This document shows positions 17,364-25,327 of a DNA stretch of 64,000 nucleotides, one piece after another (within the stretch, counting starts at the first letter, position 1; each line of letters begins with the position of its first letter). This stretch comes from Pseudorhodoplanes sinuspersici. GTDB lineage: Bacteria; Pseudomonadota; Alphaproteobacteria; Rhizobiales; Xanthobacteraceae. The notes beneath the pieces are model-generated. The model was not told where the DNA came from. It saw only the letters and a program-made list of their open reading frames with translations, and did not search any database. The stretch spans positions 5,822,501-5,886,500 of the forward strand of contig NZ_CP021112.1 in the NCBI RefSeq assembly GCF_002119765.1, in the 5' to 3' direction. Position numbers and translations under genes: made by a program.

Positions 17364-17424
17364 GCTTTATGCTCGGGCACGGGCCTCTCCCCACGCATGG
17401 GGAGAGGGCGAAGAGAATTTTGAC

Positions 17425-18822
17425 TTACGCCGACTTCTTGATCTTGAAGCTGCCGAGATAGTCCTCCGGCTTTGCCGGATCGAAGGTCTTGCCCATGACC
17501 ACGAACGACTTCGTCGTCGCTGTTGGCGGCGTCAGACCAACCTCCTTCATCAGCTTGGCGGTATCGGTGGCGAGGAAGACCTGATTGGCGATCCCGGCGT
17601 AATCGACATCGCCCTTGATCTGGCCCCAGCGCTTCATCTGCGTGAGAATCCACACGGCAAAGGACTGCCACGGGAATGGATCGAAATCGACGCGATTCGG
17701 CTGCTTGACGATGTTGCCGAGGCCATCGGCGAATGTGCCGGTCAGAATCTGTTCCAGCACGATCGACGGCTGGTTGAGATAATTCGCCGGCGCGATCGCT
17801 TCGGCGATCTGCTTTCGGTTCTCTGCCTTATGCGCAAAAGCGGTGGCGTCGATAATCGACTTGAGCAATGCGGCGTAAGTGTTCGGCATCGTCTTGACGA
17901 ATTCGTTCGATGCGGCGAACGCGCAACATGGATGTCCTTCCCAGATGTCCTTTGTCAGAATGTGGATGAAACCGACGCCATCATAGACCGCACGCTGGTT
18001 CATCGGGTCGGGGCCGAGGTAACCGTCGATATTATCGGCGCGAAGGTTCGCAACCATTTCTGGCGGCGGCACGGCGCGGATCTGCACATCGGTGTCGGGA
18101 TCGATGCCGTGCTCCGCGAGGTAGTAGCGCAGCAGATAATTGTGCATCGAATAATCAAAGGGCACGGCGAACTTGAAGCCTTTCCACAACTTCGGGTCGC
18201 GCTTGTCCTTGTGCTTGAGCGACAGCGTAATCGCCTGGCCGTTGATATTTTCGACCGCCGGCATGGTGTAGGGCGTTGGATTCGAGCCCACCCCCATGGT
18301 GATGGCGAGCGGCATCGGCGACAGCATATGCGCCGCGTCGTATTCCTTGTTCAGCGTCTTGTCGCGGATCACAGCCCAGCCGGCCGTCTTGATCACTTCG
18401 ACATTGAGGCCGTGCTTTGTATAGAAACCCATCGGATGCGCCATGATGATCGGCGTGGCGCAAGTGATCGGAATGAATCCGACCTTCAGGTCCTTCTTCT
18501 CCAGCGGAGCGCCCTGCCCGAACACTTCGGTTGCGGTCTTCAGCGGGAAAAATTGCGAGATCGCGGCCAGCGCCGTCGAAGCACCGACCGATTTCAGGAA
18601 CGCTCTGCGGCTTGCATCCTGCGGAAACATCGCCCGCATGACCGCGGAGGCGACCACGCCTTCGTAGCGCGCCTCCTCGCTTTGCGGCGCCTCGACGGCT
18701 GCGCATTGCAATTGCCGGATCGCGTCGCGCTCATGTTCGGTCTCGTTGATGTGACGGCCGCAGGAGCAACCTGCGGAGTGCAATCTGCGCTTGGGATCAA
18801 ATGCATCGTCGAATGTGGACAT
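17425..18822 (-). CDS. ABC transporter substrate-binding protein, nitrate/cyanate type (NrtA-like), Tat-exported
   Basis: 465 residues from ATG at 18822, preceded by GGGAGAG. The core (about 100-460) has the NrtA pattern KVGFIPITCATPIIMAHPMGFY and the WEGHPCCAFAASNEF region of nitrate/bicarbonate-binding proteins. A twin-arginine signal SRRAFLK (71-77) precedes a hydrophobic stretch, so it is exported folded. The leader is unusually long: about 70 residues with a CSCGRH motif (19-24) before the Tat motif. It heads the cyanate operon, whose -24/-12 promoter lies at 18907-18923. Confidence 0.9.
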   Translation of the reverse strand: MSTFDDAFDPKRRLHSAGCSCGRHINETEHERDAIRQLQCAAVEAPQSEEARYEGVVASAVMRAMFPQDASRRAFLKSVGASTALAAISQFFPLKTATEVFGQGAPLEKKDLKVGFIPITCATPIIMAHPMGFYTKHGLNVEVIKTAGWAVIRDKTLNKEYDAAHMLSPMPLAITMGVGSNPTPYTMPAVENINGQAITLSLKHKDKRDPKLWKGFKFAVPFDYSMHNYLLRYYLAEHGIDPDTDVQIRAVPPPEMVANLRADNIDGYLGPDPMNQRAVYDGVGFIHILTKDIWEGHPCCAFAASNEFVKTMPNTYAALLKSIIDATAFAHKAENRKQIAEAIAPANYLNQPSIVLEQILTGTFADGLGNIVKQPNRVDFDPFPWQSFAVWILTQMKRWGQIKGDVDYAGIANQVFLATDTAKLMKEVGLTPPTATTKSFVVMGKTFDPAKPEDYLGSFKIKKSA

Positions 18823-18906
18823 CGAAGCTCTCCCGTCTGAAGCAACCGCCTGCAATGGACCGGGATCGCGCCGAGAGGCGCAGCGGCCGGCCTTTACGGG
18901 AGAATG

Positions 18907-18923
18907 AGCAAACTCGGTGCCAG
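18907..18923 (-). promoter_or_regulatory. Sigma-54 promoter of the cyanate transport/cyanase operon
   Basis: Read on the minus strand: CTGGCACCGAGTTTGCT. This matches the -24/-12 consensus YTGGCAC-N5-TTGCW, with 10 bases between GG and GC. Transcription would start near 18896, about 75 bases before the ATG at 18822. A palindromic site lies 75-117 bases upstream, the usual place for an activator. Confidence 0.8.
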
Positions 18924-18997
18924 ATCACCGGCGCGCCGCCGGCCAATCTGACGCAAGCGAAATAGCGTAGGAAAACCGAGATCGATGGATTACTATT

Positions 18998-19039
18998 TTT
19001 CGTGATTTACGAAATTTGGTAGCAATGCTACGAATTTCG
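18998..19039. promoter_or_regulatory. Nested palindromes, probable enhancer (UAS) for the divergent sigma-54 activator
   Basis: TTTCGT/ACGAAA arms (18998-19003 and 19009-19014) overlap a 30-bp palindrome at 19010-19039. The longer one has CGAAATT/AATTTCG outer arms and GTAGC/GCTAC inner arms around AAT. Two sites would fit a dimeric Fis-type domain. It lies upstream of the sigma-54 promoter and just before the activator gene, so autoregulation is possible. Confidence 0.65.
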
Positions 19040-19060
19040 GATCAATCACGGCTTCGCGCG

Positions 19061-20983
19061 ATGCATTCTCCACTGCACGAAAAACAGGCAATAGCGCATC
19101 ACGCTGCCGATTTCGGCCGCATCTTCGAAATGTGTCCCGAGGCGATGCTGGTATTGCGCCCGGCTGAAGACCGCATTGCCGATGGCAACCCGGCCGCCTG
19201 CCGGCTTCTCGGCTATGATCGCCAACAACTGCGTGGGATGGCGGTGACCGCCCTTCATCCCGGTCAGTTGCCGGCATTGATCGTGTTTACCGACGGCGTC
19301 ATGGCCAAGGGCGAATACTGGACGCGGGGCCTCAAGCCCCGCCATGCCGCTGGCCACGAACTCGTGCTGGAATATTCCGCCAGCGTGCTGACGCGCGGCG
19401 GTGCGCCCGAATTGCTGCTGACGATGACCGATCTCGCCACGCAACGCCGGCGCAATGTCGATACCGAAGCCGATCTCTATGTGCGCGGCGGGATCGAGGA
19501 ATGGCAGCGGGTCGAACGCTTCTTCCGCGATGTCGAGCGAGAGAACCAGTTGATCCTGCGCGCGGCCGGCGAAGGCATTTATGGCGTCAATGCCGACGGC
19601 AAGACCACGTTCGTCAATCCGGCGGCCGAGCGCATGTTGGGCTGGAAAGCGGAAGAGCTTGTCGGCAAGGACATGCATTCGATCGTGCATCACACGCATG
19701 CGGATGGCTCTTATTATCCGGCGATGCATTGCCCGATTTATGCGGCGTTCCGCGATGGCGCGGTGCACCAGGTCGACAACGAAGTATTCTGGCGCAAGGA
19801 TGGCACCCGCTTCTTCGTCGAATATACATCGACGCCGATCAAGGATCGCGGCAGCGTCGTCGGCGCGGTGATCGTGTTTCGCGATGTCACGCAGCGCAAG
19901 GAAGCCGACGAGAAGCTGCGCAGCGCGCTGGCCGAAGTGGAGCAGCTTCGCAAACAGCTCGAACGCGACAATGAATATCTGCAGGAAGAGATCCGCCGCG
20001 AGAGCAATCATCGCGGCATCATCGGCGCCAGCGCCCCGATGCAGAAGACCATCCGGCAGATCGAACTCGTTGCACCAACCGATGCCAGCGTGCTGATCAC
20101 CGGAGAATCTGGCACCGGCAAGGAATTGATCGCGCGCGCCATTCACGATGCCAGCAAGCGCAGCCACCGTCCGCTGATCCGCGTCAATTGCGCCAGCATA
20201 CCGCGCGAATTGTTCGAGAGTGAATTCTTCGGCCATGCCAAAGGCGCCATTCCCGGCGCGCTGCGCGATCGGCTCGGCCGTTTCGAATTGGCCGATGGCG
20301 GCACGCTGTTTCTCGACGAAGTCGGCGAAATCCCGCTGGAGCTGCAGGGCAAGCTTTTGCGTGTGTTGCAGGAAGGGCAATTCGAGCGCGTCGGCGAATC
20401 CCGCACGCGAAACGTCAATGTCCGGGTGATCGCTGCAACCAATCGAGACCTTGCAGCCGAGGTGCGGCAGAAGCGATTTCGCGAGGATCTTTATTTTCGG
20501 CTGAATGTCTTTCCGGTGGAATCCGTACCCCTGCGCGAACGCACCGACGATATCTCCCTGCTCGCGGCGCATTTTCTGCGGCTCGCCAGCGGTAAGTTGA
20601 AGATCAGCGATCTGCGCCTGACCGAAGGCGATGTCCGGCGGCTGACGCAATATGCCTGGCCGGGCAATGTCCGGGAATTGCAGAATGTCATTGAGCATGC
20701 GGCCATCCTGGCTCGCAACGGACGCCTGCGCATCGACCTGCCCGGCGGTTTAACGCGCGGCGCCGGCGGACCGAACAATGCTTCCCTGCTCACCGAGGAT
20801 GAACGGCGCGACCGCGATCGCGCCAATATCATTGCGGCGCTCGACGCCTGCGGCGGCAAGGTGTTCGGACATGGCGGCGCGGCGGAATTACTCCATGTCC
20901 GGCCAACGACGCTGGCGTCACGCATCAAGGTGCTGGGCATCAAAGTCCTGCGGAAAGGGCAGTCATCTTCTCTTACCGATTGA
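19061..20983 (+). CDS. PAS-domain sigma-54-dependent transcriptional activator, probable regulator of the cyanate operon
   Basis: 640 residues from ATG at 19061 (TTG 19016 and ATG 19025 lie inside the palindrome, so 19061 is preferred). Two PAS domains (about 17-125 and 160-280) and a coiled-coil (280-312) lead to the AAA+ domain. Walker A is GESGTGKE (348-355), Walker B GGTLFLDE (413-420), and the Arg fingers and GNVRELQN are normal. The sigma-54-contacting loop reads GAIPGA (395-400) instead of GAFTGA. A Fis-type helix-turn-helix (about 600-630) closes the protein. It has no receiver domain, so a ligand or redox signal through PAS is likely. It diverges from the cyanate operon, which has a matching promoter. 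Confidence 0.9.
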   Translation: MHSPLHEKQAIAHHAADFGRIFEMCPEAMLVLRPAEDRIADGNPAACRLLGYDRQQLRGMAVTALHPGQLPALIVFTDGVMAKGEYWTRGLKPRHAAGHELVLEYSASVLTRGGAPELLLTMTDLATQRRRNVDTEADLYVRGGIEEWQRVERFFRDVERENQLILRAAGEGIYGVNADGKTTFVNPAAERMLGWKAEELVGKDMHSIVHHTHADGSYYPAMHCPIYAAFRDGAVHQVDNEVFWRKDGTRFFVEYTSTPIKDRGSVVGAVIVFRDVTQRKEADEKLRSALAEVEQLRKQLERDNEYLQEEIRRESNHRGIIGASAPMQKTIRQIELVAPTDASVLITGESGTGKELIARAIHDASKRSHRPLIRVNCASIPRELFESEFFGHAKGAIPGALRDRLGRFELADGGTLFLDEVGEIPLELQGKLLRVLQEGQFERVGESRTRNVNVRVIAATNRDLAAEVRQKRFREDLYFRLNVFPVESVPLRERTDDISLLAAHFLRLASGKLKISDLRLTEGDVRRLTQYAWPGNVRELQNVIEHAAILARNGRLRIDLPGGLTRGAGGPNNASLLTEDERRDRDRANIIAALDACGGKVFGHGGAAELLHVRPTTLASRIKVLGIKVLRKGQSSSLTD

Positions 20984-21025
20984 TATGCTACATTGGCGTG
21001 CAGCGATCGCGTGAAGACAGCCGGC

Positions 21026-22342
21026 ATGAGCGCAGACGTAACCATCGGCGAGACCAATCTGAAACCGCATCGGCTTCGCGCCACGGTGCTCGGCGAAGTC
21101 CATGCGCGGCCATTCACGGCTTTATCGACGCCAGCGCGTGTCCTGCATTTCGCTTTCGACACCATGAGCGATCAGGCCGAGGCCGACCGAAACGCCCTCG
21201 CCGACCTGTGCGTCAGACGTGGTGTCCAGCCGCCTCGGCCCGGCGACAAGCACCTGCATGTCTCGTTCGGTGACCTGAGTTTGCGCTGGGAACAACATTC
21301 GGAATTCACCACCTACACCTGGGAATTGCCGTCCAATCCGGCCGAGGCGCCGTTCCAGCCGCCCGCTTCATCGCTTGCCACCCCGATGGGACTCGTGCCG
21401 CAACCAGGCCCGCTGCTGGTGGCGATCGATCTGCAACTGATGAACGACGAATCTGACCGGATCGACGTGACGCGTCTGTTCAACCGGCCGAGCCTTGCGG
21501 TCGCGGACAACTCCGACGGCACCGCCTTGTACGCGACAGACTTTCAGCCCGATGCCGGCGGCTTTGTCCATATCCTCGTGCTCGATCGGGGGCTTGGACC
21601 TGAGCGCGCTGGCGCATTGGTCCAGCGCCTGATCGAACTTGAAACCTATCGGACGCTCGCCCTTCTCGGCTTGCCGAAAGCGCAGGAGCTCGCCCCCTCG
21701 ATCAATCGTATCGAAAAACGGCTCGCCGAGCTGACTGAGGAATTGCGCAGCACCTCCGCGCTGGCCGACAATCGCCGACTGCTGGACCAGCTCACCGCAC
21801 TCGCAGCGGAACTGGAAGCGGGCGCCACCGGCAGTCTGTTTCGCTTCGGCGCCAGCCGCGCCTATGACGAGATCGTGCAGACCCGGTTGAAGATCATCGG
21901 CGAACGCAAGGTCGGCGGCTTGCCGACATGGTCGTCGTTCCTCGCGCGCCGCATGGCGCCCGCCATCCGCACCTGTGCCACCACCGAAGAGCGGCAGGCC
22001 ACGCTCTCTCGCAAGCTTGCTCGTGCCGCCAACCTGTTGCGCACCCGCGTCGATGTCGAACTCGAACAGCAGAATCAGGAATTGCTGAAATCGATGAATG
22101 CGCGCACTCGCCTGCAGTTGCGTTTGCAGGCGACGGTAGAGGGATTGTCGGTCGCCGCGATCAGCTATTACGTCGTTGGGCTGTTCGGCTATCTGGTGAA
22201 GGGCGCGCACGATGCCGGCTGGCCGATCGAGCCGTCATTGGCCACGGCCGCTTTTGTACCCATTGCGGTGCTTGCGATCTGGTGGACGGTCCGCCGCATC
22301 CGCAGCCGGCATATCGGCCGGGACCACGAGCACGCGGTATGA
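21026..22342 (+). CDS. DUF3422 family protein, membrane-anchored at the C-terminus
   Basis: 438 residues from ATG at 21026 (TTG 20993 is open). The N-terminal motif LGEVHARPF is the mark of DUF3422. Two hydrophobic segments near the C-terminus (about 385-405 and 412-428) are followed by a basic tail. A coiled region (about 230-275) lies between. The family is widespread in Alphaproteobacteria, and its function is unknown to me. Although it follows the sigma-54 activator by 42 bases, there is no functional link I can show. Confidence 0.9.
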   Translation: MSADVTIGETNLKPHRLRATVLGEVHARPFTALSTPARVLHFAFDTMSDQAEADRNALADLCVRRGVQPPRPGDKHLHVSFGDLSLRWEQHSEFTTYTWELPSNPAEAPFQPPASSLATPMGLVPQPGPLLVAIDLQLMNDESDRIDVTRLFNRPSLAVADNSDGTALYATDFQPDAGGFVHILVLDRGLGPERAGALVQRLIELETYRTLALLGLPKAQELAPSINRIEKRLAELTEELRSTSALADNRRLLDQLTALAAELEAGATGSLFRFGASRAYDEIVQTRLKIIGERKVGGLPTWSSFLARRMAPAIRTCATTEERQATLSRKLARAANLLRTRVDVELEQQNQELLKSMNARTRLQLRLQATVEGLSVAAISYYVVGLFGYLVKGAHDAGWPIEPSLATAAFVPIAVLAIWWTVRRIRSRHIGRDHEHAV

Positions 22343-22351
22343 GCATCGTAT

Positions 22352-22422
22352 CCGCTCGTCCCCGCGAAGGCGGGGACCCAGCGCATGACTCTGGATTCCC
22401 GCTTTCGCGGGAATGAGCGGAG
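22352..22422. repeat. Paired REP-like palindromic elements (family A) between convergent genes
   Basis: CGTCCCCGCGAAGGCGGGGA followed by the inverted variant ATTCCCGCTTTCGCGGGAAT. The pair occupies almost all of the 85-base space between the convergent DUF3422 and secreted-protein genes, so it may act as a two-way transcription stop. Confidence 0.8.
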
Positions 22423-22427
22423 TTTGT

Positions 22428-23057
22428 TTACATCGGCGGCGTGAGCCCATCCTTGCCGACATTCACACGCGCTGCGGTGAAAGTGCCGTCGGCTTGCGGG
22501 ATCGCGGCAACGATGAAGATCTTCGCGCCCGGTTTCAGATCGGCCATGCTGCCCGGAACATAGGTGACGATCGGCGCCTCTTTCGGAACGATGATCTTCT
22601 TTTCACCGTCCTTGTATTTGACGGTAATGGTCTGGCCGTCGACGCCGGCCACCGTTTCGGCAACCGTTGCATTGGTCATCGTGCTCTGCGGCCGCACGTC
22701 CCAGGGACCGAAGCCTTCGGCGACGCCGCGCATGGCTTCCGGGAAGATATGAACATGCAGCGCGCGTTGACTACCGTCCGGCTGCGGCATGGCGGAGACG
22801 CCGATATAGGAGTTCGGCTTGATATCGCCGATGTTCATCGGAACGATGCCGGCGACACTGACATTATCCGCGAGCTTGATCTTCAGATCCTTGCCGTCGC
22901 GCGATTTCACCGTCATCATCGGACCATCGACAGCGACGATCTCGCCACGCACGCGGATCGGCTTGTCCTGCGCGAGCGCAAAGCCGATAAAGCAAAAGAC
23001 TGCAATTGCAGCGGCCACTATCGTGGAGATATGTGACAAATTGATACGAGCGGTCAT
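22428..23057 (-). CDS. Secreted protein with two DUF5666-like OB-type repeats
   Basis: 209 residues from ATG at 23057, preceded by GGAGGG. The signal peptide ends near GFALAQD. Two similar strand-rich parts (about 32-90 and 118-185) each hold a pattern GxIxxVDGxxMTVKxxDG or GVDGQTITVKYKDG, then a LKPG/IKPNSY turn and a GxF/xxRV strand. This is like small periplasmic DUF5666 proteins, which are of unknown function. The repeats suggest a duplicated beta barrel. It is a single gene with no evident partner. Confidence 0.8.
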   Translation of the reverse strand: MTARINLSHISTIVAAAIAVFCFIGFALAQDKPIRVRGEIVAVDGPMMTVKSRDGKDLKIKLADNVSVAGIVPMNIGDIKPNSYIGVSAMPQPDGSQRALHVHIFPEAMRGVAEGFGPWDVRPQSTMTNATVAETVAGVDGQTITVKYKDGEKKIIVPKEAPIVTYVPGSMADLKPGAKIFIVAAIPQADGTFTAARVNVGKDGLTPPM

Positions 23058-23174
23058 GATGCCCTCCCTTGCTTCCGGCGCTTTACACGCCGCGTGCATG
23101 CCCGGGAGAACACCAACCGCCCGATGCTATTCCCTACGCAGGCGGGACCTTGGCAACAAAAGCGAGGCTGTCTG

Positions 23175-23960
23175 TCAGTAATATCCCGGCTGCGAGCCGC
23201 CATCGACCGGGATTGCCGCGCCCTGAATATGACGCCCCTTCTCACTGCACAGAAACAAGATCAGTTCGGCAATATCCGCCGGCTCTCCCATCCGCTTGAT
23301 ACCGTCACGAGCGACGGCTTGCGCGCTGATTTCACCGACTGTCTTGCCCGCGGCGGTCGCGCGTTGCGCAAACAGATCCTGCACGCGATCCGTTGCGGTC
23401 AGCCCGGGATGGATGATGTTGACGTTGACGCCTTCCTTCATGCCGAGACGCGACAATCCCTTGGTGAAGTTCGCCATCGCAGCGTTGCACGAGCCGCCGA
23501 TCAGGAAATCGGCGCTCGGCGATCGGGCCGCACCGCCACCGATATTGACCACATGACCCTGCGCATCCTTCAACATCGGCCAGAACAGCCGGGACAACCG
23601 CACACAGCCGAAGAATTTCAGCGCGAAACCGTCGAGCCAGCTTTCATCGCTCAGCTCAAGAAAATTGCCGGCTTTGGTCGCACCTGCGTTGTTGATGAGG
23701 ATGTCACAGCGCCCGAGCCCCTTCCTCACCAGCGCGTACAGCTTCTCGCAATCCGACAGCTTGCGCAGATCGAGTGCTGCTGTAACAGGATGGGGACCGC
23801 CAGTTGCGACAATGGCCTGCGCAGCCGTCTCCAGATTTCTTTCCGATGTCGACGCGATGACTGTCTGCGCGCCCTCGCGTGCGAACGCTTCCGCAATGCC
23901 GCGCCCGATTCCGCGGCTGCCGCCGGTAATGACAACAACCTTGCCGGTGAACGCGCCCAT
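23175..23960 (-). CDS. SDR-family protein lacking the catalytic Tyr/Lys pair
   Basis: 261 residues. TGGSRGIGRG (about 12-21) and NNAG (about 90-93) show an intact cofactor site. At the active site the usual YxxxK is replaced by FLIGGSCNAAMANFTKGL (about 152-169): neither Tyr nor Lys stands at the expected place. A subgroup of SDRs with a GG..NAA segment exists, so it may catalyse another reaction or only bind NAD(P). It is the last gene of a minus-strand operon with HpaR and two ring-cleavage pathway enzymes, 9 bases after the MarR gene. Its role in homoprotocatechuate breakdown is unknown. Confidence 0.85.
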   Translation of the reverse strand: MGAFTGKVVVITGGSRGIGRGIAEAFAREGAQTVIASTSERNLETAAQAIVATGGPHPVTAALDLRKLSDCEKLYALVRKGLGRCDILINNAGATKAGNFLELSDESWLDGFALKFFGCVRLSRLFWPMLKDAQGHVVNIGGGAARSPSADFLIGGSCNAAMANFTKGLSRLGMKEGVNVNIIHPGLTATDRVQDLFAQRATAAGKTVGEISAQAVARDGIKRMGEPADIAELILFLCSEKGRHIQGAAIPVDGGSQPGYY

Positions 23961-23969
23961 CCATCGCTC

Positions 23970-24473
23970 CTATCGCAAGGCCGCGCGCCGAACGGCAACC
24001 CGCGACCGCGCCGCAGCCGATGGCACCCGTCGCTGTGGCTTGGCGAGGACGCCGATCACCTCATCGAGCAATCCATAAATCTGTTCGAGCCGCATCGGTC
24101 CAATCTCCTGCGCAAGCGCGGCATAGATCGCTTCGGATTGGGGCGCGACCGTCTCAAACAGACGACGCCCTTTGGCCGTCAGCGAAACAATAATCCGTCG
24201 CTGATCCTGCTTGTTGCCACGCCGGGACACAAGCCCATTGGCTTCGAGCTTGGGCAGGATACGCGACAGGCTTGCGGCATGCAGGCAGCAGGCGCGGCCA
24301 AGCTCAACGATTTCGAGCGCCTCGACCTCGTTGAGCGCACGGACGATCCGCCATTGCTGATCGGTCAGGCCGTGCGCCGTCAGATGTGGCCGGAAACGCT
24401 GCATGATGGCTTCCCGCGCCAGCATCAACTGCATCGGCAGCGAGCGCTGGAACGGGCGCATCCGCACGCTCAT
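23970..24473 (-). CDS. hpaR: MarR-family repressor, HpaR-like
   Basis: 167 residues. The N-terminal sequence SLPMQLMLAREAIMQRFRP, then HGLTDQQWRIVRAL, is close to HpaR, the repressor of homoprotocatechuate genes in enterobacteria. The winged helix (about 55-110) has RILPKLEANGLVSRR and DQRRIIVSLT. It overlaps the hydrolase gene by 4 bases (ATGA). Family members are inactivated by aromatic acids such as 4-hydroxyphenylacetate. The operator may be the TTAACATGTTAA palindrome at 26321-26332. Confidence 0.85.
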   Translation of the reverse strand: MSVRMRPFQRSLPMQLMLAREAIMQRFRPHLTAHGLTDQQWRIVRALNEVEALEIVELGRACCLHAASLSRILPKLEANGLVSRRGNKQDQRRIIVSLTAKGRRLFETVAPQSEAIYAALAQEIGPMRLEQIYGLLDEVIGVLAKPQRRVPSAAARSRVAVRRAALR

Positions 24474-25327
24474 AGTCCATCCTCAACGCCGTTGCGCAGC
24501 GTCCCGATCTCCGGGACGGTCACCTCGATCACATCGCCCGGCTTGAGCCATTTGGGCGGATCGAAACGGGCGCCGGCGCCGGTCGGCGTACCGGTGACGA
24601 TCATGTCGCCAGGCTTCAATGTGGTGAAGGTGGTGATGTAGGCGAGCAGCGCACCGTAATCGAAGATCAGGTTCGCCGTGGTGTCGTCCTGCCGCACTTC
24701 GCCATTGACGGTCGTCGTCAGATGCAACGGCTTGCCGTATTCGATCTCGTCGGCTGTCACCATCCACGGACCGATCGAGCCGGAGCGGTCGAAATTCTTG
24801 CCTTGCGTCACGTTGAATTTGGCATGCCGCACCCAGTCGCGGATCGTCCCCTCGTTGCAAAGCGTATAGCCGATGATGTGGTCGGCGGCCTGTTCGGCGG
24901 TAATGCGATGGCATTCCTTGCCGATCACAATCACGATCTCGCCCTCGTAATCGAGTTGCGGCGATTCCGGCGGGCGGATCAGCGGCTGACCGTGGCCAAC
25001 GAACGAGCCCGGCGTGCGAAAGAACATGCTGGGATATTTCGGCTTTTCCGAACCGTCCTTGTATTCCTCATTGCGGTTGCCGTAATTCACACCGATGCAA
25101 AGGATCTTCTCCGGTCCGATCACAGGCGGCAGCAATTGCACGTCCGTCAGTGGAAAGTCCGGCCGCACATTCGCGGCGACGTCCATCACTTCTTTCAGTG
25201 CATCGGCACGCAGGACATCGAGCAAACTATGAAGGCGCGGCATGCGCGGACGCACATCGACAATGCCATCGCCGATCACCGCGCCATATCCGGGGCGGCC
25301 ACGATGCGTAAAACTCGCTAATTTCAT
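24470..25327 (-). CDS. Fumarylacetoacetate hydrolase-family enzyme, probable HpaG-type decarboxylase/isomerase
   Basis: 285 residues from ATG at 25327 (a longer frame to 25570 overlaps the aldolase-like gene, so it is rejected). The FAH core shows CIGVNYGNRNEEY, then PQLDYEGEIVIVIGKE with metal-binding acidic residues, then GYTLCNEGTIRDW, and a closing LKPGDVIEVTVPEIG. Relatives open fumarylpyruvate or decarboxylate 5-carboxymethyl-2-oxo-hex-3-ene-1,7-dioate. A single FAH domain is present, while enterobacterial HpaG is a fusion of two. It overlaps the upstream gene by 4 bases, so the two are translationally coupled. Confidence 0.85.
   Translation of the reverse strand: MKLASFTHRGRPGYGAVIGDGIVDVRPRMPRLHSLLDVLRADALKEVMDVAANVRPDFPLTDVQLLPPVIGPEKILCIGVNYGNRNEEYKDGSEKPKYPSMFFRTPGSFVGHGQPLIRPPESPQLDYEGEIVIVIGKECHRITAEQAADHIIGYTLCNEGTIRDWVRHAKFNVTQGKNFDRSGSIGPWMVTADEIEYGKPLHLTTTVNGEVRQDDTTANLIFDYGALLAYITTFTTLKPGDMIVTGTPTGAGARFDPPKWLKPGDVIEVTVPEIGTLRNGVEDGL

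Noticed and set aside
17173-18840. Long plus-strand open frame opposite the nitrate/cyanate binding-protein gene
   Set aside because: The minus frame encodes a clear NrtA-like protein with a Tat signal. The plus frame is the usual antisense shadow of GC-rich codon use and shows no domain.
19046-20698. Minus-strand frame of 550 codons over the sigma-54 activator
   Set aside because: The plus strand has full PAS, AAA+ and Fis domains; the minus frame has none.
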